From CAYYKD01 sp964471825 (lineage in GTDB: Bacteria; Spirochaetota; GWE2-31-10; CAYYKD01): a stretch of 64,000 bases of DNA. The notes under the pieces are model-generated. The model searched no databases. It was not told the DNA's origin and saw nothing but the letters and a program-made list of their open reading frames with translations. The position numbers and the translations under genes are program-made. Location of the stretch: assembly GCA_964471825.1 (NCBI GenBank), contig CAYYKD010000017.1:6176-70175 (forward strand), given 5' to 3'. Shown here piece after piece: positions 26,612 through 36,565 of the stretch; within the stretch, counting starts at the first letter, position 1, and each line of letters starts with the position of its first letter.

Positions 26612-28162
26612 ATGAACTCAAAGAAAGATAATTTTTCATCTCAAACTCAACAGATAAATATAAAGTCAATAATTTCATATCTGGAGCAATTCAACAACAA
26701 ACCGGAACTTCTCATGGATATCTCAGAGGCTGATAGAATATCATTACTTCGAGCGGCAGGCCTGCTCACGCGACCTGATAGACATGAGCAAAAAAAGCGA
26801 AACAAGGCCATAAACAAAATCAAGCGAAACGATGTCATTCAAAAAGAAAAGAAAGCTCGTGCAATAACAGGGATTCGCAAGGCAAGGGAAGATTCAGTAT
26901 TCAGTGCCCCAAAACAACTGCTCTTAACTGATGGTCATTATCACCCCGGAGAACTGAATTCTCCCAGAAATTGTTATATATGTAAAAAAGAATACACCAG
27001 ACTCCATTTTTTTTACGATCAAATGTGTCCTGAATGTGCTGACTTTAATTACAGTAAACGATTTCAGACTGCTGATCTCACAGGTCAAGTAGCTCTAATC
27101 ACCGGCTCAAGGTTAAAAATCGGCTATCAGGCAGTTCTAATGATGCTTAGAGCCGGTGCAACCGTAATTGCAACAACAAGATTTCCCGTGGACTCAAGTC
27201 TTAGATTTGCAGCAGAGGAGGACTATAAGAAATGGAAGGGTCAATTGCAAATCTATGGTCTTGATCTAAGACACACGCCTAGTGTTGAGCTATTCTGTAG
27301 CTACATTGAACAGAACTACGACAGACTTGATATTCTAATAAATAATGCCGCACAGACTGTTAGGCGACCACCCGGATTCTACGCACATCTGATAAAAAAT
27401 GAAACTGCAAATTATAATGATCTACCTGAAGAAAGCAAGTATCTTTTAAAAAATCATCATAATTTTATTGATAAACTTAACACCTTTGCAAAGGATCCAA
27501 TAGTTAAAGATGCATCGCTTCCTGTCGTTTGGAATGCAACAACACCGGGTATTGGGATTCGTTCATCCGCAGGACTTTCACAGATACCTTACTCCTACGA
27601 CGACAACCTTACTGTTGAAAAGGTATTTCCAAAGGGTGAGCTTGATGCAGATCTTCAACAGGTCGACCTTAGAACAACTAACAGCTGGAGACTTAAAATA
27701 GGCGAGATCAACACATCAGAGATGCTTGAGATACAACTCGTAAATGCCGTTGCACCCTTTGTCCTCTGCAATCGTCTGATAAATGTAATGAAGAGAGACA
27801 ATACAGGTAAAAAACATATCGTAAATGTATCCGCTATGGAAGGCAAGTTTTTGAAATTCAAAAAGGGAGAAAGGCATCCTCACACAAATATGGCAAAGGC
27901 TGCTCTAAATATGCTTACTCACACCTCAGCTGATGAGCTTGCAAATCATGGCATATTTATGAATGCTGTCGATACAGGGTGGGTTACCGATGAAGATCCG
28001 ATTCAACTTTCTAAACTTAAACAGGAGCTACACGACTTCCAACCGCCTCTTGATATAGTCGATGGTGCTGCAAGAGTCTGTGACCCTTTTTTTGATGGAA
28101 TAATAACCGGAAAACACTGGTGCGGTAAATTCTTAAAAGACTATTTTCCTATTGATTGGTAG
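26612..28162 (+). CDS. atypical short-chain dehydrogenase with N-terminal helical and CxxC domain
   Basis: A 516-residue protein. Residues 1-105 are charged and helical (KKRNKAINKIKRND). Residues 119-145 hold two CxxC pairs (CYICKK and MCPEC), a likely zinc ribbon. An SDR Rossmann domain follows from about 155: VALITGSRLKIGYQA replaces the usual TGxxxGIG, NNAAQT matches NNAG, and VSAMEG matches the catalytic Ser. At the YxxxK position the sequence reads TNMAK, so the catalytic Tyr is Thr. A long insert sits after NNAA. The family seems widespread, including eukaryotes, but I know no function. Start codon has only a weak ribosome site. Confidence 0.75.
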   Translation: MNSKKDNFSSQTQQINIKSIISYLEQFNNKPELLMDISEADRISLLRAAGLLTRPDRHEQKKRNKAINKIKRNDVIQKEKKARAITGIRKAREDSVFSAPKQLLLTDGHYHPGELNSPRNCYICKKEYTRLHFFYDQMCPECADFNYSKRFQTADLTGQVALITGSRLKIGYQAVLMMLRAGATVIATTRFPVDSSLRFAAEEDYKKWKGQLQIYGLDLRHTPSVELFCSYIEQNYDRLDILINNAAQTVRRPPGFYAHLIKNETANYNDLPEESKYLLKNHHNFIDKLNTFAKDPIVKDASLPVVWNATTPGIGIRSSAGLSQIPYSYDDNLTVEKVFPKGELDADLQQVDLRTTNSWRLKIGEINTSEMLEIQLVNAVAPFVLCNRLINVMKRDNTGKKHIVNVSAMEGKFLKFKKGERHPHTNMAKAALNMLTHTSADELANHGIFMNAVDTGWVTDEDPIQLSKLKQELHDFQPPLDIVDGAARVCDPFFDGIITGKHWCGKFLKDYFPIDW

Positions 28163-28168
28163 CAAGAC

Positions 28169-31100
28169 TTATTCGGCTCTTTTCATAAAGAAAACTATTT
28201 TATCAATATTACCCGACTTATTAAAAACAGGCTTACCTGTAATACTAAGTGTTATGCTTGTTCCATCCCCTTTCTCAATTACCTCTTTAAAGTCTACAAG
28301 CGGTTTGCCTGTACTCATAATTATCTTAAACGGCCTACCAGCATCTTCTATTTCATCTTTAAATCTCCACTTTTCATCATTAAACCTTCTGGCTGTAATC
28401 TCCTCGCGATTAAGTCCAAACAGTTTCTCCGCCTCATTGTTTGCATAGACAATCAGACCTGATGAGTTTACTACAGTAATAGCCATTTCAAATGATTCTG
28501 CAACACTTGATAGGATAGCACTTTCCATTTCGTACTTCAATAGTGACTCTTTTTTTTCTGTAATATCTATGCCAACCTTTAAATAACCGGTTATCACATC
28601 GTTTTCATCTCTAATTGCAGATATCGAAGCTATAACCCAATAAATCTCACCGTTTTTCTTTTTATTGCAAAGTTCACCGCTCCAGACCTCACCATCTTTA
28701 ATCTTAGCCCACATCTCTTCATATACAGACTTCGGAGTTAATCCTGATTTAAGTAATGCAGGCTTCTTGCCTATCACCTCATCAATTTCATATCCTGTCT
28801 GAATTCTAAATGCAGGATTCACATATTCAATTTTACCTGCAATATCAGTTATCATTACTACATTAAGACTCGACTCTATAGAATTCTTAAGTTTTTCGAT
28901 AGTCCTATTTGCTTTTTTTAGAAGACTGATATCAATAAATGTTATCACAACTCCCCGTATCTCGTTGTCTGTGGTTCGATACGGCAGGATCCTCATCAAA
29001 TAGACACAGCCATTGGTCGTCTCTACCTCTGACTCAATGGGGATCAGGCTACTCATAACAGACCTTATATTTTCCTCAATATTTATTCGTTTAATATTAT
29101 TAGAAATATGCGAAAATGGTCTACCCAGATCTGAATTTATAACATTAATTATAGTAGACACCGCCGGAGTAAACTTTCTTATACAAACTTCATTATCCAG
29201 AAACAGTGTACCTATGTTTGTACTTTGTAGCAGATTATTAATATCATTATTTAATGTAGATAGTTCGGTAATCTTTGATTGATACTCAGAATTCACGGTA
29301 ATAAGCTCTTCATTTACCGACTGAAGCTCCTCATTGGTACTTTGAAGCTCCTCATTGGCTGCCAGAAGCTCCTCGTTAGTAGCCTGCAGCTCCTCATTAC
29401 TTGTTTCCAACTCTTCAATTGTTGCCTGCAGGTTCTCTCTTGAGTATTGAAGTTCCTGTTCAAGATCTCTTATCCGTTGATCTGATATCATAACAACATC
29501 AATACTCTCATCTTTTCTCTGCCCAATTGTTTCATTAGAAACCCTTTCAAATATTATCAAGTAATACTTACCCTTTGACATATCATCAAGGGAATACTCT
29601 TTTACAGTAACATCGATATATATTAGCTCATTTTTACCTGAGACCTGAAGTTCATGAAAAGTAACAGGCTTCTTCTCCTTCTTAACTTTATGAATAGCTG
29701 AGGACAATGGAACTGTAAGCCCATCTCTAAACATCTTAAAAACATCTAAGTTGGTTTTGCCTGATGGGATCTTTAAAAATCTATCAACATCACCAAAAAC
29801 ATGTACAAGATGAAAACTCTCATCAATTATCAGACAGGCCGGCACATAGTCCTCAATCAATTTATAGTAGATATTCTCAAGCGGTTTAGACGGCCCGCGA
29901 CTTGTTCCAATATCGACCAGGCCGCTTGATTTTGATCTTTCTATAAAAGCAGATATCTTATCAGGCATCTGCACTGTATCAATAATTCTAGGTTTCATTC
30001 CACCTTTGTATCTGTATATTTTATTTTTTATATTAAATGGATGAAACAGGTCTATCCACTCTCCCACGCTCTCGCTGGAGCCGAGAAACAAGAAACCATC
30101 AGAATTCAAGGAAAAATGAAACAGACTAAAAACTTTTTTCTGTAAAATAGGCTGGAAATAGATAAGCATATTCCTACAACTTATAAGATCTATCTTACTG
30201 AATGGCGGATCTTTTAAAATATTATGCTTAGCAAAAACTACCATCTCTCTTATAATTCTAGCCACCTGATAGGTATCACCTTTTTGAACAAAGTACTTTC
30301 TAAGCCTACTCTCAGATACATCCGCAACTATACTCTCATTATAGACACCTGTACTTGCAAAGTCAAGGGCATCAGTATCTATATCTGTTGAAAATATCTT
30401 TACATCGTAGTTCATTCCATTCTTTTCTATATACTCTCTAAAAAGAATTGCTAGAGAATAGGCCTCCTCGCCTGTTGAGCAACCCGAAATCCACACTCTT
30501 ATAGTAGATCCTGACGGCTTATCACTTAAAATAGCCGGAATTACCGTCTGCAACAAATCCTCAAAACTCTCTGGATCTCTAAAAAACTTTGTAACGCCAA
30601 TCAATATCTCTTTGTATAGAGTAACTATCTCTGACGGATTGTCTTTTAAGTAATCAGCATATTCCCTTAGAGTCTTCATCTGATTTATGCTCATCCGCCT
30701 CTCTATTCTACGAACAACGGTTGTCTGCTTATAGTAGTTAAAATCAACACTTGTTTTTTCCCTTATCATCGCAAATATCTTATTAAAACTATCATCATCC
30801 TTCAATACAGCTATATTTTGCTTAGGAACCAGCTCAGGATACTTAACATATTTACACAATTCCTCTGGTATCTTCTCAGCATGCAGGATATAGTCAACAA
30901 GTCCCGTAGAAATCGCCGACAAGGGCATCCCATCAAACTTTGCAGTAGAACCATCCTGCACAATGACCAATCCGCCGGCCTCTTTAATAGCTCTAATCCC
31001 CCTCGTTCCATCACTACCGGTACCTGACAACACAACACCTATTGCCTTCTCCCCCGCGTCCTCTGCCAATGACCTAAAAAATATGTCTATGGGAAGATTT

Positions 31101-31477
31101 AGCGTATGGGGTTGTGCCTGATGTGCATAGTCTGTAAGAAGAAGTTTTCGGTGATATATTGTCATATGTTTCTTTGGCGGTATAAGATAGACATTGTTAG
31201 GCAGTATATCAATATTATCTTGTGCATGCATAACAGTCATCTTAGTATGCTTAGACAGAAGTTCTACCATTAAGGATTTATAGTCGGGTGATAGATGTTG
31301 TACAACAATAAAAGCCATATCGTTTGTCTGAGGCATATTATTAAAGAATATCTCTAGAGCCTCAAGGCCACCTGCCGACGCTCCTATCCCTACTATATAG
31401 AAATCCCCTTTTTTCCCCGCACTCAACAATTCAGAACCTTCAACTACATTACTATCCGACATCTGCTTTTTACCCAT
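28169..31477 (-). CDS. CheB-CheR-PAS fusion signalling protein
   Basis: A 1102-residue cytoplasmic protein. CheB methylesterase comes first (about 22-210): GIGASAGGLEAL with catalytic Ser, VVQHLSPDY with His and SGTGSDGTRG with Asp. CheR methyltransferase follows (about 225-490): KFFRDPESFE, GCSTGEEAYSLAIL for SAM binding. A Gln/Glu-rich coiled coil (about 665-750, ELQATNEELLAANEEL pattern) leads to three PAS units to the C-terminus. No kinase domain is present. Such fusions are common in environmental bacteria and may adapt or regulate a receptor outside classical chemotaxis. AAGGGG precedes the ATG. It converges with the SDR gene 6 bases away. Confidence 0.9.
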   Translation of the reverse strand: MGKKQMSDSNVVEGSELLSAGKKGDFYIVGIGASAGGLEALEIFFNNMPQTNDMAFIVVQHLSPDYKSLMVELLSKHTKMTVMHAQDNIDILPNNVYLIPPKKHMTIYHRKLLLTDYAHQAQPHTLNLPIDIFFRSLAEDAGEKAIGVVLSGTGSDGTRGIRAIKEAGGLVIVQDGSTAKFDGMPLSAISTGLVDYILHAEKIPEELCKYVKYPELVPKQNIAVLKDDDSFNKIFAMIREKTSVDFNYYKQTTVVRRIERRMSINQMKTLREYADYLKDNPSEIVTLYKEILIGVTKFFRDPESFEDLLQTVIPAILSDKPSGSTIRVWISGCSTGEEAYSLAILFREYIEKNGMNYDVKIFSTDIDTDALDFASTGVYNESIVADVSESRLRKYFVQKGDTYQVARIIREMVVFAKHNILKDPPFSKIDLISCRNMLIYFQPILQKKVFSLFHFSLNSDGFLFLGSSESVGEWIDLFHPFNIKNKIYRYKGGMKPRIIDTVQMPDKISAFIERSKSSGLVDIGTSRGPSKPLENIYYKLIEDYVPACLIIDESFHLVHVFGDVDRFLKIPSGKTNLDVFKMFRDGLTVPLSSAIHKVKKEKKPVTFHELQVSGKNELIYIDVTVKEYSLDDMSKGKYYLIIFERVSNETIGQRKDESIDVVMISDQRIRDLEQELQYSRENLQATIEELETSNEELQATNEELLAANEELQSTNEELQSVNEELITVNSEYQSKITELSTLNNDINNLLQSTNIGTLFLDNEVCIRKFTPAVSTIINVINSDLGRPFSHISNNIKRINIEENIRSVMSSLIPIESEVETTNGCVYLMRILPYRTTDNEIRGVVITFIDISLLKKANRTIEKLKNSIESSLNVVMITDIAGKIEYVNPAFRIQTGYEIDEVIGKKPALLKSGLTPKSVYEEMWAKIKDGEVWSGELCNKKKNGEIYWVIASISAIRDENDVITGYLKVGIDITEKKESLLKYEMESAILSSVAESFEMAITVVNSSGLIVYANNEAEKLFGLNREEITARRFNDEKWRFKDEIEDAGRPFKIIMSTGKPLVDFKEVIEKGDGTSITLSITGKPVFNKSGNIDKIVFFMKRAE

Positions 31478-31616
31478 CTATTTCCCCTTGAATAGTATGA
31501 ATATACGAAACAATTTCGTTTTATACAATGTTTTTTTATGAATTTTGATATAAAATATAGACATATTACTAATTAGGTTAACAATTCAGGTAAAGTATTA
31601 ATCTATGAAAAATGTG

Positions 31617-32738
31617 TTATCGGATTCTTCGTTTTGATATTTCAAGTAGAATTGACTCAGATAGTGTAACATCTTCATCTGTTATCACTGTGCTTTCAAG
31701 CTTTTCATTTATTATATCCAGAAGTTTAAACAGGTCAAGCAAATTTAGGTTTTCAAATTTCAAATCAACATTCGATATGCCTGAAGATTCGGTATTTTGG
31801 TTCTTCAAAGGGGCCTCGTCCTTCTTAACCTCTATCGTCTCTATTGTGCTCTCAATTTTTCCGCCCCCCGGCAAAACAGAGGTCTTATTAATAGTAGAGA
31901 GTTCGGCTTTCATGCTCAAAATAAAACGATAATCAACCGGTCTTCCAGGCAGATATTTTCTATCGGTGTACTCTATAATACAGGCAGAATCGTTCTGCGA
32001 ATATGAATTTAAGAAAAAACTTCGTCCTTTGACAACCTGATGTTTTCCTGTCATATCACTATATCGTTTCCAGTTTGTAAAAAAAACTCTATCCGGTGTC
32101 ACCTGGCCATCTCTATTAAACAATATATTTAAGCCAATTTTCTGAGAACTATCATAACTTGTAACAAAGTCAGGAAGCATCTCACCGGACATCTCATACT
32201 CATCGGAAATCGAGATGTTTCCCGGCAGTACAAAATGCTCCTTTCCTTTCTCACCGAGATATGTATCTATACAGAACCCCAGGTCTCCTGTTACGGTCTT
32301 ATCAACATTACTGGTTACCGAGAAATCAATTATCAATGTGTCAGCCGGTTTACCAACCTCAGATGGTATCAATGAATATGAAATCAACACCTTCACAGAT
32401 GGATTAGTCCATGTATAAAAAATCTTATTATCCTCTGTCCATATATCCCTAAATCGGCCCATTCCACCTTCACCAAGCGGTACGATCTTATTATCCATCA
32501 TAAGCCTGAAGAATGTGTTAGATTTCTCAGGAATTTCCTCGTTAAATATTAAGGGTATAAACTTTGATTTATCATCAGATCTTCCAAGAAGTAAAAATTT
32601 GCCATTATCACCCGAGACTGTTATTCTAAAGTTTCTTCCTGATATACTTTTATCAGTCTGAGGGTAAAGTTTAAATATACTTAAATTTATAGAGATAAAA
32701 AAAATTATAGAAATAAATAGACACCTATTATTTAGCAA
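31617..32738 (-). CDS. exported hypothetical protein, spirochaete type
   Basis: A 373-residue protein with an N-terminal hydrophobic signal (about 6-25). The body is rich in beta strands without known motifs (FRITVSGDNGKFLLLG, FFLNSYSQNDSACI). The last 60 residues form leucine-rich helices (LDLFKLLDIINEKLEST). Its start overlaps the end of the upstream TPR gene by 11 bases, so the two are translationally coupled and probably act together in the periplasm or at the outer membrane. I cannot name a function. Confidence 0.6.
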   Translation of the reverse strand: MLNNRCLFISIIFFISINLSIFKLYPQTDKSISGRNFRITVSGDNGKFLLLGRSDDKSKFIPLIFNEEIPEKSNTFFRLMMDNKIVPLGEGGMGRFRDIWTEDNKIFYTWTNPSVKVLISYSLIPSEVGKPADTLIIDFSVTSNVDKTVTGDLGFCIDTYLGEKGKEHFVLPGNISISDEYEMSGEMLPDFVTSYDSSQKIGLNILFNRDGQVTPDRVFFTNWKRYSDMTGKHQVVKGRSFFLNSYSQNDSACIIEYTDRKYLPGRPVDYRFILSMKAELSTINKTSVLPGGGKIESTIETIEVKKDEAPLKNQNTESSGISNVDLKFENLNLLDLFKLLDIINEKLESTVITDEDVTLSESILLEISKRRIR

Positions 32739-33672
32739 GTTTCTTTTCCTTCTGTTTAAGCTCTATATCTATAATCCTTAGAGCCTCTTCTTTTTGCTTA
32801 AGGATTAACTCTTTATTATTTATTTCTTTTATCCTACTCTCCAATAATTTATCAGATGAGCCGTCTCTTATCATTTTTTCCAATTCCAAAATCCTCTGCT
32901 GAAGCCTTGAGTTTTCTGCAAGTAACCCCTCAATCCTCTTTCGATCCTCTTCTGAAGACTGCGTACTGCCCGCACCTCCCCTTGAGTATTCTTCAATCGC
33001 CTGCTGCAGAGTCTTCTCTCTGGCACGAAACTTAGATAGACTTGATATATACTGCTCCTGTGACCACTTCAATAAATTCTGCAGTGCATACTCTGTCTTT
33101 TTATGCTCAACAAGTTTTAATTTATATAGACTCGCCTCTCTTTTAAGACTTCGCGGATACTTCTCAGAGACTATCTTAAAATATACAGCCGAGTCATCAA
33201 GCCGACCTAAGGAATAGAGAGATTCACCAATCCAATAATAGGCATTGCTGATCATACCATGCTTTGGATACTTATCAATGTAGAGTGTTAGTTGCTCAAT
33301 TGCCCCATTATAATCTTCAATTTCAAATAATAGCCGCCCTTTCTGATAATACGCCTCAGATATATTTAACCCGTCAGCATAATTTAAAATATAAAACTCA
33401 AGTACTGATCCTGCCTGATCATATCTTGAAACACTCATCAAAGCCTTTGCAAGCCAGAAATACCCCTCTCTAATAATATTAGGATTATCAGACTTAGCGA
33501 TATTTTCTCTAAAAAGAATAATTGCCTCTTCATGTTTTCCTGAATTAAACAAATCTATTGCTCTTTTTTCGTTTTCCTGCCAGGAGGAAGAATTTTGTGA
33601 ATAAATATTAATTGTCTGAAAACTAAGAGTTATGGCAATTGATATAAACATTACCAGGGTTCTTGTTGACAT
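32728..33672 (-). CDS. exported tetratricopeptide-repeat protein
   Basis: A protein of about 314 residues with a signal peptide (1-27) and four to five TPR units (about 30-185): for example RAIDLFNSGKHEEAIILFRE, AYYQKGRLLFEIEDYNGAI and AYYWIGESLYSLGRLDDSA. Residues 225-314 are a long coiled coil (LLAENSRLQQRILELEKMI). The layout resembles YbgF/CpoB-like or Tol-associated envelope proteins, but the order (TPR first, coil last) is reversed from CpoB. I chose ATG 33672, five bases after AAAGG; a GTG two codons upstream overlaps the site. Confidence 0.75.
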   Translation of the reverse strand: MSTRTLVMFISIAITLSFQTINIYSQNSSSWQENEKRAIDLFNSGKHEEAIILFRENIAKSDNPNIIREGYFWLAKALMSVSRYDQAGSVLEFYILNYADGLNISEAYYQKGRLLFEIEDYNGAIEQLTLYIDKYPKHGMISNAYYWIGESLYSLGRLDDSAVYFKIVSEKYPRSLKREASLYKLKLVEHKKTEYALQNLLKWSQEQYISSLSKFRAREKTLQQAIEEYSRGGAGSTQSSEEDRKRIEGLLAENSRLQQRILELEKMIRDGSSDKLLESRIKEINNKELILKQKEEALRIIDIELKQKEKKLAK

Positions 33673-33919
33673 TAACACCTTTACAACCTTTTGAGGACTA
33701 AGAGACCTCTTAATAAAATTTATTACACTCTATACAGTCCCATATATTATAACAGTACATCTTTAACAAAACTTACAAATAAGAATTTATAGTCTTAAAC
33801 CTATTCCTATACCATATATAGGCCGGAATTAATTTATTTCGATGTGCCATATTATTAGAGTGCTTTTTACTTTATCGTCAAACATAGCGTAACACTTTAT
33901 AAATGGTCTATAAAAGTTA

Positions 33920-35131
33920 CTATTTCCGTTTTTCTTTAAATTCCTTAAGATACTTATGAAGAAACTCTGCATCTTCGATCTTAATATCTAAAAAAACAAA
34001 GCCGTAATAATACTTTGAGAGCTTCTGAAATTGACGCACAAACTTCGTATTTACCCTTATAGGGCGTCCCTCAATATGAAATAACATACGATAGTTTGTA
34101 CCAACCTTCAATACTGATTCAAGTTTATCATCCTCTACGCATAGACCGATTCCACCGGGGCTAAGATCAAATGCAGGGACAGTCATTTTCTGTTTCTTGC
34201 CTTCCTCTTCTCTAAAATATCCATTTTCTTTTAGCGTATATGATAAAATTTTAGAAAATTGAAAAACATACTTCAAAAGATTTGCATTTATTATTGTAGA
34301 CTTCTGATGGTTGTTGGAAAGATAGATCAAAGCTACAATGTAATTTCTATATAGTACAGGCATTATTGCATATGAGTAGATATCATCCTTTTTTAGGTTG
34401 GTAAGATAATCAGAGAGTGCCTTGTTTAACTGAAAACTGTTAGTGTTATTTTTAAATGACTCATAGCTCGACCACTCCTCTTTTGTCAGAACAGGAAGAT
34501 CATCTGCCACCTTTTTTGCCGGTATGTCTGTATGAGTGTCAGGAACATAGACAATTTTACCGTAATTTATGGCCAGATCCTCTTCAAACCGGGAGGATTT
34601 AAAATTCCTAACCATAACAATCTTACTCTGACTTACATAGTTTTTCATCTTTTCGCGAAATCTATTAATGATAGTATCCAATTTTACACCGGAAAAATCT
34701 GCTGACACCGGCGGAGTATCGGGAAAATAGTGAAGTTTACACTGAGGATAATTTAGAGGCAATCTCTGACCAATAACTTCAAACTCTGTATTAACCGTCC
34801 CCCTCATATTAATCCGCTCAAATTTTCTAGCCAAATTCTTTACAATATTATCAGGGTTTTTTATTATTATGTGATTTGAATGTGTTTTAATAATATTAGA
34901 TTTAAATGTATGGTGTGTGTTTTGAAAATAAAAAAACACCTGAATTGAAGCATTAAACTTATTTAACGCCTCACTCATTGGAAAAATCTCTAATTTCATC
35001 TCCGTCTGAGACTGCCCCATAATCAACGCAACTGCTTCAGTATCTCCGCAGTGCAACTCTGTTTCAACTTTGTTCTGAATTAGAAAATTAAATATATACT
35101 CTTTCTCAATCCTGGAGATCATTGTACTCAT
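33920..35131 (-). CDS. PilZ-domain c-di-GMP receptor, DUF1577-like
   Basis: A 403-residue cytoplasmic protein. Residues 1-150 look like a YcgR-type N-terminal barrel and contain RxxxR (ERINMRG, about 103-109). The middle (155-310) looks GAF-like. The C-terminus has the PilZ D/NxSxxG signature FDLSPGGIGLCVEDD (about 323-337). The overall pattern resembles the DUF1577 family known from Leptospira. It probably binds c-di-GMP made by enzymes such as the GGDEF protein at 6548. The gene starts 2 bases after hslO ends, so the two form an operon. Confidence 0.75.
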   Translation of the reverse strand: MSTMISRIEKEYIFNFLIQNKVETELHCGDTEAVALIMGQSQTEMKLEIFPMSEALNKFNASIQVFFYFQNTHHTFKSNIIKTHSNHIIIKNPDNIVKNLARKFERINMRGTVNTEFEVIGQRLPLNYPQCKLHYFPDTPPVSADFSGVKLDTIINRFREKMKNYVSQSKIVMVRNFKSSRFEEDLAINYGKIVYVPDTHTDIPAKKVADDLPVLTKEEWSSYESFKNNTNSFQLNKALSDYLTNLKKDDIYSYAIMPVLYRNYIVALIYLSNNHQKSTIINANLLKYVFQFSKILSYTLKENGYFREEEGKKQKMTVPAFDLSPGGIGLCVEDDKLESVLKVGTNYRMLFHIEGRPIRVNTKFVRQFQKLSKYYYGFVFLDIKIEDAEFLHKYLKEFKEKRK

Positions 35132-35133
35132 AG

Positions 35134-35997
35134 TTACTGCCTAATCTCCTCTGGAGTAAAATCGTACTTTTTATTACAAAACTCACATACTGCCGAAATA
35201 ATCCCCTCATCAGTAATATAGTGAGTAAATTCCTCATAACTAAGCTGCTTCATAACTGATTTAATTTTATCAGCATTGCAGCCGCATTCAAAACTAATAG
35301 ACCGCTCACCCACAACAATCAAGTCATTATCATCAGCAAACTTTTTAATTGTATTTTTATCAAGCACAGATAGAATCCTGGTAACTGAATTCAGATTATC
35401 AATTACAGCCTCAATCTTATCAATATCCTGATCAGATGCACCGGGCATAGCCATAAGTAGAATTCCACCGGCCGCAGTAGTTTTATTATCAGGTGAGATA
35501 TCCAAACCAAGTTTCAGACCGGAATCAATCTGCATCGAATCTGACAAAAATCTAGTAATATCCTCAGCAATTTCCCCTGTTTCAATTACACCTACAGAGT
35601 TGTAGTCACGATTAGAATTAAACAACTTCCTGGACACAACAAACTCGCCAAACCCCATATATGGTTCAGTTCTAAAACCCTCACTATCTATAGAACTCTC
35701 TATCAGACTCAGACTTCTGTTTTTGATGTTACCCCGCATGATACCCTTACCATTAACCTGCACAGTAATCGCCCCTACTGGCCCTGTACATTCCCACTTA
35801 AGCGTAAGCATATCACTATCACTTTTAAGACTTCCGGACAACAAAACTGCAGCACTTAGAGCTCTCGCAAATACAGCCTTTGAGATAAGATTAAGTCCCT
35901 GACTTTCTCCCACCTCATCAATTACACCCCGTAATGTACAAATATAACCATTTATTTTCCCATTCTTCGAAATCAAGGTTATCAATTTATCGTTCAT
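35134..35997 (-). CDS. hslO: redox-regulated chaperone Hsp33
   Basis: A 287-residue Hsp33, normal length. The C-terminal zinc switch is complete: CGCN (about 239-242) and CEFCNKKY (about 271-278), four cysteines that bind zinc when reduced and form disulfides under oxidative stress, activating holdase function. The N-terminal domain contains ALSAAVLLSGSLKSD and IMRGNIKN strands typical of the family. First gene of a two-gene operon with the PilZ gene. Just upstream is a stand-alone receiver gene on the same strand, 20 bases away, so all three may be cotranscribed. Confidence 0.92.
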   Translation of the reverse strand: MNDKLITLISKNGKINGYICTLRGVIDEVGESQGLNLISKAVFARALSAAVLLSGSLKSDSDMLTLKWECTGPVGAITVQVNGKGIMRGNIKNRSLSLIESSIDSEGFRTEPYMGFGEFVVSRKLFNSNRDYNSVGVIETGEIAEDITRFLSDSMQIDSGLKLGLDISPDNKTTAAGGILLMAMPGASDQDIDKIEAVIDNLNSVTRILSVLDKNTIKKFADDNDLIVVGERSISFECGCNADKIKSVMKQLSYEEFTHYITDEGIISAVCEFCNKKYDFTPEEIRQ

Positions 35998-36017
35998 TTA
36001 TATATACCTGAAAACAA

Positions 36018-36416
36018 CTATTGTTTCCCTTTGGTTAGAATATTGTTAATTGTCATAATCAACTTTTCATTAGAGACGCCCTTTACTAAAAACCCCTTAG
36101 CACCCAAAACCAGAGCTTTCTTTATAAAATCCTCTCGCGGAGATGCAGTCAAGACTATAATATTTGCATTTGGATCATCCTTAAGAATTATCTTAATCAA
36201 CTCAAAACTATCCAACTGCATATTTAACTCTTCCGAGAAAGCATCCATACCCAGTATATCCAACAGTAGAACATCAGGTTTTGTACTTTTATATTCATTA
36301 TATGCAATAGCACAATTCGATGCCTTAGCAACAACCGTATGATCATAGTTTTCCAGTACAAATGTCATATTATGTAAAACAGTTTTCATGTCATCAGCAA
36401 TCATAATCTTTGCCAT
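36018..36416 (-). CDS. stand-alone receiver (CheY-like) protein
   Basis: A 132-residue single REC domain. The acidic pair is ADDM (residues 7-10), the phospho-acceptor is Asp in VLLLDILGMD (about 52-61), Thr is in VLTASPRED and Lys in GFLVKGVS. The loop after the phospho-Asp is about nine residues longer than usual (ILGMDAFSEELNMQLDS), so the beta3-alpha3 surface is altered. There is no output domain. TAGGAGT precedes the ATG. It may serve one of the hybrid kinases in this window. Confidence 0.88.
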   Translation of the reverse strand: MAKIMIADDMKTVLHNMTFVLENYDHTVVAKASNCAIAYNEYKSTKPDVLLLDILGMDAFSEELNMQLDSFELIKIILKDDPNANIIVLTASPREDFIKKALVLGAKGFLVKGVSNEKLIMTINNILTKGKQ

Positions 36417-36565
36417 AAAATACTCCTATAAAAAACCCGTCTTCTAAAGAGCCTATTCCAACTCTAATTATAGATATCAAAAAATATATACTTATAACAA
36501 ACTTGATTATAGTTTATTTTTTTTGAAAAATCAAATCGTTTATTAATTATTTTTGTTTTTTTTTG

